NCBI GenBank assembly: GCA_023432655.1
Contig: JAEYUK010000247.1
Span: 1-18,124, forward strand
DNA: 18,124 bases
Origin: Pseudomonadota bacterium
GTDB taxonomy: Bacteria; Bdellovibrionota; Bacteriovoracia; Bacteriovoracales; Bacteriovoracaceae
Reading direction: 5' to 3'
Below, one piece after another: positions 13,347 through 18,124 of this stretch. The position numbers and the translations under genes were made by a program. Position 1 is the stretch's first letter. The number at the start of each line of letters is the position of its first letter. Under the pieces are notes generated by a model. That model searched no databases, had not been told where the DNA came from, and was given only the letters and a program-made list of their open reading frames with translations.

Positions 13347-14006
13347 TTAAAAGTTTTCTTTGAAGTACTCAATTAAGAGGCTTCTTAATTCTACTTTCTT
13401 TAATCTTTCTTCTTTAAAAAATTGTGGAAAGTTTTCTTGAGTTACCTTTCCCTTCGGGCCAAATTCACCATTGAGACCGTAATAGGGAAGACGTTGAGCT
13501 TTTTTGGAAAGGAGCTCCTGGTAGAACTCTTCTGAGGGCCTGAATGTTCCCCATCCTAAATACCTTGGGAAGTTTCTAAACGCCTTGTTAAAAACCCACA
13601 AGGATTCGCCTTTTTTATTTCTTCTCCAGCGTCCATACTCGTTGTTGCCCAGATAGATGGAGCCCGGAGGAAGAGGTAGAAATTCTTCTTTATCCCTTGT
13701 CCTTCGATAAAGAGAGAGTCCGATATTTTGTAAATTCTTAATAGCAAAATCTTTGTTGGTCCTGACAATCAATTCTTCAACGTTATCGTAGCCTGAAATC
13801 ACGCGATATTTTTGATAGTAAGTTTTGATCAAAAATCCGGTGGCATGAGTGTCAACCAGGATAACCGTCGTATCCGGACTCATAATAATTTTGGAAAAGC
13901 CTCTTTCGTTCTGAAGATAATGGATACCAATTTCAGATGGTGAAAGCGTCTTGGCGAGTCCCAGGTACAAAATCATCAACATTGTATAAAGAAAAAATTT
14001 ATACAT
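13347..14006 (-). CDS. Exported protein of unknown function
   Basis: 219 aa. Residues about 1-18 form a signal peptide (KFFLYTMLMILYLGLA), so the protein is probably periplasmic or surface-exposed. The mature part has an N-terminal region rich in beta propensity (IIMSPDTTVILVD) and an aromatic, Gly/Pro-rich middle: PPGSIYLGNNEYGRWRR, LWVFNKAFRNFPRYLGWGTF, then RPSEEFYQELLSKKAQRLPYYG. That middle looks like the conserved core, with several Trp, Tyr and Phe. I recognise no catalytic motif and no family. It starts one base after the HD-gene stop and ends eight bases before the DUF350-like gene. Only a weak ribosome-binding site (CAGG) is seen, so translation is probably coupled. Confidence 0.75.
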   Translation of the reverse strand: MYKFFLYTMLMILYLGLAKTLSPSEIGIHYLQNERGFSKIIMSPDTTVILVDTHATGFLIKTYYQKYRVISGYDNVEELIVRTNKDFAIKNLQNIGLSLYRRTRDKEEFLPLPPGSIYLGNNEYGRWRRNKKGESLWVFNKAFRNFPRYLGWGTFRPSEEFYQELLSKKAQRLPYYGLNGEFGPKGKVTQENFPQFFKEERLKKVELRSLLIEYFKENF

Positions 14007-14007
14007 A

Positions 14008-15297
14008 TTATGCCTGAATGATTTTCAAGATCTCTTGCTGCTGAGTGGACTCTAGATCATCAAAGTCACAATGTATCCGGTTGACTGCATGGGACTCACT
14101 GTACTTTTGAAAAAGGTCAGTTGCTTCCTGAATATTTTTAACCGTCTGATGGTTTCTGGAGAGGGATGACTCTCTGATAACTTTCATAGGATACATGTTC
14201 TGAGGAGAGCTATCGCTGTAGTACTTTGAAAGCCTGCCGGTGGAGGAGCATTTGATGTAATCAATATTTTGTGACTTGAGATAATTTTCAAGGGTATGCA
14301 TCTGATCAAGCCTAACGGTTCCAAAAGTTTCTAGAATCTTTTTCGGAATGTTATTCATGACAATCCGCTTGGCCCAGATATTGTTGGATTTTTTTAAGAC
14401 TCTATAGAGATAAGAATCATCGTGCTCTTGGTAAGCTTCTATCTCGGCAGGAATAGCATATTCCGATTTAGCACTCTCAAAATATCTGAGAAGCATTTGT
14501 TCCAGACAGACGGCCCGATAATGGAAATAAACCATCATGAACATGTGAAACCTGGAAAGAAGAAAATCATCAAAGGTGGAAATGGCCCGCTCTGAAATTC
14601 CCAGATAGGCTTTGTTGTTCTCAACAGAGATTTTCAGATTATCGATAATCCAATCAAGATCAAATTTCCCATAGCTCACGCCACAGAAATAACTATCTCT
14701 AAGAAGGTAATCCATGCGGTCACAGTCCATTTCACTCGAAACTAATTGGTGAAGAAGTGGAAAATAATTAATTCCCTGGACAGTGAAATAAGTGCTGTCG
14801 GTTGTTTCACCAATGACTAATTCAGCGATCGCCTTGGGATCGACCCCAAACTCTTTAGTCACACCTTTAAAGGAATTGGTAAAAGAGGAATCAGTGATGG
14901 ATTTTATAGTGTAATCCTCGTGAGAAGCTTGCCTCTCACTTTTCTGGAACTGTTTTGGTAATTTAAGCGCACTTACTTGTGGCATAACGGATTCAGTCGA
15001 GTGGCTCAGTGGCGCGTGACCTATATCGTGGAGAAGACAGGCAAGCCGTAAACTTTCTTTAAGACGCAAAATATCTTTTGAATGGTGATCTTTAAAAAGA
15101 TTATTGAAGACCATTGTTGAAACATGCATGACTCCAATGGAGTGGAGGTAACGAGTATGGGTAGCACCTGGGAACACGTACTCAGAAAACCCCAATTGCT
15201 TGATGTTTCGTAGTCTTTGAAAAAAGGGATGTTCAATAATTTGTATTTCAGAATCATGAATCGCTATTGAACCATGAACGGGATCTCTAATTTCCAC
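14008..15297 (-). CDS. HD-domain phosphohydrolase, SAMHD1/YdhJ-like (COG1078 type)
   Basis: 429 aa from a GTG start. Family proteins are metal-dependent phosphohydrolases, many acting on dNTPs. The opening VEIRDPVHGSIAIHD and PFFQRLRNIKQLG are typical. The metal-binding set is intact: His52 (TRYLHSIGV), His90-Asp91 (CLLHDIGHAPLSHSTE) and an Asp at 190 or 192 in SEMDCDRMDYLLRDS. The C-terminal third is variable. The frame is open to ATG 15357, but that overlaps the glutaredoxin gene. AAAAGGA (plus-strand 15303-15309) five bases before GTG 15297, and the family start VEIRDP, favour the shorter form. It begins two bases after the glutaredoxin stop. The true substrate is unknown. Confidence 0.88.
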   Translation of the reverse strand: MEIRDPVHGSIAIHDSEIQIIEHPFFQRLRNIKQLGFSEYVFPGATHTRYLHSIGVMHVSTMVFNNLFKDHHSKDILRLKESLRLACLLHDIGHAPLSHSTESVMPQVSALKLPKQFQKSERQASHEDYTIKSITDSSFTNSFKGVTKEFGVDPKAIAELVIGETTDSTYFTVQGINYFPLLHQLVSSEMDCDRMDYLLRDSYFCGVSYGKFDLDWIIDNLKISVENNKAYLGISERAISTFDDFLLSRFHMFMMVYFHYRAVCLEQMLLRYFESAKSEYAIPAEIEAYQEHDDSYLYRVLKKSNNIWAKRIVMNNIPKKILETFGTVRLDQMHTLENYLKSQNIDYIKCSSTGRLSKYYSDSSPQNMYPMKVIRESSLSRNHQTVKNIQEATDLFQKYSESHAVNRIHCDFDDLESTQQQEILKIIQA

Positions 15298-15299
15298 GC

Positions 15300-15575
15300 T
15301 TATCCTTTTGACTCTGGACCGGCTTTTTGTATTTCCTTGGCATACTGCTGGATCCATTCAGCAATATCGCGAGACTCATGCATAGGTTTTCCATCGATGT
15401 ACAGACAAGGGACTGTCCCACGCCCTGTATCCTCGATTAACTTGTCTCTGCGGTGAGGTTCTTCTATTGTATTGTAATATTCAACGCTGCTCTCAAGACC
15501 GGTTGATCTCAAAGCATTAAGTACAATCTGACAGTAGGGACATTGAGGGAAATAATAAAGTTCAAGTTTTTTCAT
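15300..15575 (-). CDS. Glutaredoxin-like thiol-disulfide oxidoreductase
   Basis: 91 aa cytoplasmic protein with a thioredoxin fold. The active site is Cys12-Pro-Tyr-Cys15 (FPQCPYC), a classical dithiol glutaredoxin motif. Thr54-Val-Pro56 is the cis-proline loop (GTVPCLYIDG), followed by the ESRDIAEWI helix. An extra Cys57 follows the cis-proline. Glutaredoxins reduce disulfides or glutathione adducts. The C-terminus extends about ten residues past the domain (GPESKG). GAGAGG lies six bases before the ATG. It is the first gene of the operon with the HD, exported, DUF350-like and rhodanese-like genes, but it lies immediately after the terminator of the histone-like gene, which leaves little room for a promoter. 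Confidence 0.9.
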   Translation of the reverse strand: MKKLELYYFPQCPYCQIVLNALRSTGLESSVEYYNTIEEPHRRDKLIEDTGRGTVPCLYIDGKPMHESRDIAEWIQQYAKEIQKAGPESKG

Positions 15576-15590
15576 ATGGACCTCTCAAAT

Positions 15591-15618
15591 AAAAATGGCT
15601 CCTCGCGGAGCCATTTTT
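15591..15618 (-). terminator. Rho-independent terminator of the histone-like gene
   Basis: A perfect 12-bp stem, AAAAATGGCTCC (15591-15602) and GGAGCCATTTTT (15607-15618), with a 4-base loop. On the minus strand the stem runs into ATTTTTATTT, a good T tail, starting seven bases after the stop codon at 15625. The plus strand also ends in T's, so it could work both ways. Confidence 0.85.
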
Positions 15619-15624
15619 TAGTCA

Positions 15625-16233
15625 CTAGTAATCTTCGTCGTCCAGTTCATCTTCGTCTTCATCGTCGAAGTCGTCTTCATCTTCATCGTCTAATTCTTGT
15701 TTCTTTACAGGAGCTTTTTTAGGGCCCTTAACATATTCAACATCTTCATCTTCGAAGTCTTCTTCATCAACTTCTTCCGGAGAATCTAATCCTTCTTCGT
15801 AGCCCCAGCCATAACCGTAGCTTTCTTCGTCTTCGTCTGAAACTTCATCTGCAGGCTTTGCTTCACCTTCATCTTCCTCTTCAGCGTCGAATTCTGCATC
15901 GAAGTCATCAGTTAGTGAATCAGAAGTGTAATCATCGTTGAAAGCAGCCGTTGCATGAGCTGGAATTTTTTCAGAAACAACTTCAGGAATGATAATTTTC
16001 TTTTCTTTGGGTGCAGCTTTTTTAGGGGCCGCTTTGGTAGTAGCTTTTTTCGCTGGAGCGGCTTTCTTCGCTACTTTTTTCGCAGGAGCAGCAGCTTTTT
16101 TAGGAGCCGCTTTCTTTGTTACTTTTTTCGCAGGAGCAGCCGCTTTTTTAGGAGCCGCTTTCATTGTTACTTTTTTGGCCACTTTCTTGGCCGGTGCTTT
16201 TTTAACTACTTTTTTGGTCTTTTTCTTAGCCAC
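15625..16233 (-). CDS. Histone H1-like basic protein with a long acidic tail
   Basis: 202 aa from a GTG start. Residues 1-80 are almost only Lys, Ala, Pro, Val and Thr in KKAAPKKAAAPAKK-type repeats, like the C-terminal tail of eukaryotic H1 and bacterial Hc1/HctB or AlgP-type proteins, and should bind DNA or RNA non-specifically. Residues about 99-202 are dominated by Asp and Glu, interrupted by YGYGWGYEEG (139-148) and one basic patch (KGPKKAPVKK, 169-178). The chain ends DELDDEDY. Both halves are likely disordered. The start GTG 16233 has AAAGGA (16240-16245) upstream. An ATG at 16275 lies about at or before the predicted transcript start, so it is rejected. A chromatin-type role is inferred from composition alone. 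Confidence 0.8.
   Translation of the reverse strand: MAKKKTKKVVKKAPAKKVAKKVTMKAAPKKAAAPAKKVTKKAAPKKAAAPAKKVAKKAAPAKKATTKAAPKKAAPKEKKIIIPEVVSEKIPAHATAAFNDDYTSDSLTDDFDAEFDAEEEDEGEAKPADEVSDEDEESYGYGWGYEEGLDSPEEVDEEDFEDEDVEYVKGPKKAPVKKQELDDEDEDDFDDEDEDELDDEDY
16073..16168 (-). repeat. Two tandem 48-bp repeats in the histone-like gene
   Basis: Units 16073-16120 and 16121-16168 are identical at 46 of 48 positions and encode the 16-residue basic repeat built on KKAAPKKAAAPAKKV. A partial third unit begins at 16169. The near-identity at DNA level suggests a recent duplication. Confidence 0.85.
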
Positions 16234-16276
16234 AAAAGATCCTTTGATGAAGTGAGGGTATTGTTTAGACTTCACT

Positions 16277-16306
16277 ATTATAGAGTGGCATTGAGGTTAT
16301 TTTCAA
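16277..16306 (-). promoter_or_regulatory. Strong sigma-70-type promoter of the histone-like gene
   Basis: On the minus strand, TTGAAA (plus-strand 16301-16306) and a perfect TATAAT (16277-16282) are separated by 18 bases. Transcription should start near 16270, giving a leader of nearly 40 bases to the GTG at 16233. Confidence 0.7.
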
Positions 16307-16318
16307 GCCTCTAAAGCA

Positions 16319-18124
16319 TTAATACTTTATTGTTGAAATATCGGCGCCTACTTCGCCTGTATTGAGTACATTCCTAAAGTCTTTTTGCTTGGTATCTTCT
16401 AAGGAGCTGACGTTATGGCTGCCTTCAGTATAGATCGGGAAGGTCGTAGTATTCTGGCTGTAGCCCCCCTGCATAAGCAGTGAGTCAAGAGGGATAAATT
16501 TAGTTGAATAAAAATTCCGGTGCATGACATCGATGTTGCTTTCCATTCCAGGTATCGGGTTCCTGAATACCCCGTCCTGACCTGAACCTGTAAGGGCCCC
16601 TGGAGCATAAGCAGTCATGAATTTTTTACCTTGTTCTGCACTGATAGAGCTAGGCCAGCTGAGCTTCATTTTGTAGTACAATGGATCGTATCCGGCGTTT
16701 CCTGGTGACTGAGCGAAGTACTCCTGAAAGAGTGAGAGAAGTGATTTAGGGCAACCTGAATTATTCACCGGGGTGTGGGCCCCCATCACGCCTTCCGCGT
16801 AAAAGGCGAGGAATTGCCCGGCAATACTGGCACAAGTTGGAGTCTCTTGGAGATTGGCGCCTGCTCCTGCAGATAGAGAAGGGATATCTGAAATCCCTCT
16901 TGCCGCTCGTTCAAATCCAGGACCGGCGTTAACCGCTTCACCGGCAAGCTTATTCTTTTGTTGCCACACGCTGATGGCGGCCCGATTCAAGGCCATCTTA
17001 TACTTCATAATACCGGCTTCTTGTTGGGCCAGGAATCCAGTGATTGCTGAAAGAACATCGCCTGGGCCGTTATAAAGAAGGTCTTGTTGATCATTGGCCC
17101 CTTTGAAGAGAGGAGCATAAATGTCAGCAGAATACCGCTCGTAACCATTTTGCAATTTTTCTGGTTCACCCGAAAAGAAACCAAATGAATCATATCCCAA
17201 AGACATGTTGAACAAATTTGGCGTGGGAATTAAATAGTTGGCCGCTTCATAAAGAGTGGGGGCACGAACTCTGGCGATTTCCTGGTCGAGCATTTGTGGA
17301 CTAATACTTGGAGTCAGGTTATTTCCACGAAATCTTGTGAATTGATTTTTACTAAAAAGACCAATCGCTCTTTCAGTAGTTGTATCAGAAGCTCGAATTT
17401 TATTAATTTTGGCATCAGCGAAAGTGTAACCGTCTGAGGTGTAGCCTGCTGTGAAGTCATAAGGAAGATTTGGCACACCAAACTGGACAGCTGACGGATC
17501 AGGAAGAATCCCACCGAGAGCACTGTCTTCTGTTTCTAGCCAGAATGAGCCAGGAGCTGCATTGGAGTTCGCCGGCAAAGGAAGTCCCGGCACAAAGCCC
17601 GAACTCACTTCATATTTTTGTCCGCCTCTTAGAGTTGCACCTGTGAAATCATAGGAAGTAATATAGGGAACCGATCGGGCCTTCGAGTTATCCTGCTTTC
17701 TACCAACAAAATATTCACCTGTTGGTTGTACAAAAAGCATAGGTCCAATTCTTCCACCAAAGGGCTTGGCCGCAGAATAGGCAGTAAGCTTAACCGCTTG
17801 CTGTTGGAAAGGGTTAAACATGCCCGTGAATTCCGCTTCGCCTCGGACAGCGTAGTAAGTTACGACATCAGGATCTTTGTAAAAACCGATGGGGTATCCA
17901 GGAACGGGGATGGCCACTTTCGAAACATCACAAGCACCGGACGTTTTAGTATCAGCTCTTGGAATCATCGCCGCATAGAAGATAGCGTAATTGGCCATCA
18001 TGAGTTTCAAATCTACCCACTGCTTTTCGTAGATATTGTTGATCAGAAGGTTACTGGCGTTTTTTTTGTTATCGTATTTCACCGGAGTCGGGGGAATTTC
18101 TGTCAAAGTGAAAGAAGCTTTCAT
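16319..18124 (-). CDS. Large exported or surface protein, possibly Tad-pilus TadG-like (5' end outside window)
   Basis: At least 601 residues, open to the window edge. The ATG at 18122-18124 has no signal peptide or membrane anchor after it, so the true start is probably outside. The sequence is rich in Ser, Gly, Asn, Pro and aromatics. It holds YYAVRGEAEFTGMFNPF followed by LTAYSAAKPFGGRIGPMLF, a phrase I associate with long TadE/TadG-like pseudopilin proteins of Bdellovibrio-type and myxobacterial relatives; this is from memory, not a search. Three isolated cysteines (SGACDV, TPTCAS, NSGCPK) could form disulfides outside the cytoplasm. The later part shows helical stretches around LSAITGFLAQQEAGIMKYKMAL. 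No clear terminator follows; the histone-gene promoter lies just downstream. Confidence 0.5.
   Translation of the reverse strand: MKASFTLTEIPPTPVKYDNKKNASNLLINNIYEKQWVDLKLMMANYAIFYAAMIPRADTKTSGACDVSKVAIPVPGYPIGFYKDPDVVTYYAVRGEAEFTGMFNPFQQQAVKLTAYSAAKPFGGRIGPMLFVQPTGEYFVGRKQDNSKARSVPYITSYDFTGATLRGGQKYEVSSGFVPGLPLPANSNAAPGSFWLETEDSALGGILPDPSAVQFGVPNLPYDFTAGYTSDGYTFADAKINKIRASDTTTERAIGLFSKNQFTRFRGNNLTPSISPQMLDQEIARVRAPTLYEAANYLIPTPNLFNMSLGYDSFGFFSGEPEKLQNGYERYSADIYAPLFKGANDQQDLLYNGPGDVLSAITGFLAQQEAGIMKYKMALNRAAISVWQQKNKLAGEAVNAGPGFERAARGISDIPSLSAGAGANLQETPTCASIAGQFLAFYAEGVMGAHTPVNNSGCPKSLLSLFQEYFAQSPGNAGYDPLYYKMKLSWPSSISAEQGKKFMTAYAPGALTGSGQDGVFRNPIPGMESNIDVMHRNFYSTKFIPLDSLLMQGGYSQNTTTFPIYTEGSHNVSSLEDTKQKDFRNVLNTGEVGADISTIKY

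Noticed and set aside
15298..15357. HD protein starting at ATG 15357
   Set aside because: It overlaps the glutaredoxin gene, and the family start VEIRDPVHG plus AAAAGGA point to GTG 15297.
15955..16314. Plus-strand frames with repetitive Phe/Arg/Ser or Ala/Phe composition opposite the histone-like gene
   Set aside because: They are mirror images of the Lys/Ala/Pro repeats. They have no ribosome-binding site or protein-like features, and the minus-strand gene has a promoter and terminator.
1..18124. CRISPR arrays, tRNA or rRNA genes, insertion sequences, phage genes
   Set aside because: No spaced short repeats, RNA-gene-like folds, transposase motifs or terminal inverted repeats were seen on reading both strands.

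Overview
The window looks like a chromosomal segment from a predatory or free-living member of the Bdellovibrionota, most likely the Bacteriovorax/Peredibacter/Halobacteriovorax branch. This is inferred from protein style and gene neighbourhoods: a flgD - flagellar operon protein - flgE hook block, a FadL-type porin, a lysine/alanine-rich histone H1-like protein with an acidic tail, and a Tad-pilus-like large protein. Gene density is high, base composition is moderate, and no gap between genes exceeds about 140 bases. I saw no IS element, phage gene, tRNA, rRNA or CRISPR array.

Layout. (1) 1-3024, plus strand: the end of a probable fliK, then flgD, a TIGR02530-type flagellar operon protein and flgE, closed by a strong terminator. 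These genes build and cap the flagellar hook. (2) 3065-4690, plus strand: a FadL/OmpP1-type outer-membrane channel and a tiny acidic lipoprotein. (3) 4687-6421, minus strand: a PpiD/SurA-type periplasmic foldase followed by a one-cluster ferredoxin. (4) 6562-11072, plus strand: mreC, mreD, mrdA (PBP2) and rodA, the rod-shape elongation machinery, read divergently from ppiD. mreB is not next to them. (5) 11177-11879, plus strand: a small secreted protein and a MarR regulator whose start codon abuts a perfect palindrome. (6) 11876-15575, minus strand: a tightly packed operon of glutaredoxin, HD-domain phosphohydrolase, an unrecognised exported protein, a DUF350-like membrane protein and a coiled-coil/rhodanese-like protein lacking its catalytic cysteine. 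(7) 15625-18124, minus strand: the histone H1-like protein with its own strong promoter and terminator, and a long surface or pilus-type protein that runs off the window.

The flagellar and elongasome blocks are conventional. The least explained parts are the glutaredoxin-HD-DUF350-pseudorhodanese operon, the apparently leaderless marR with an operator touching its start codon, hairpins that pair with ribosome-binding sites between genes, and the bipolar histone-like protein with a recent 48-bp tandem duplication.
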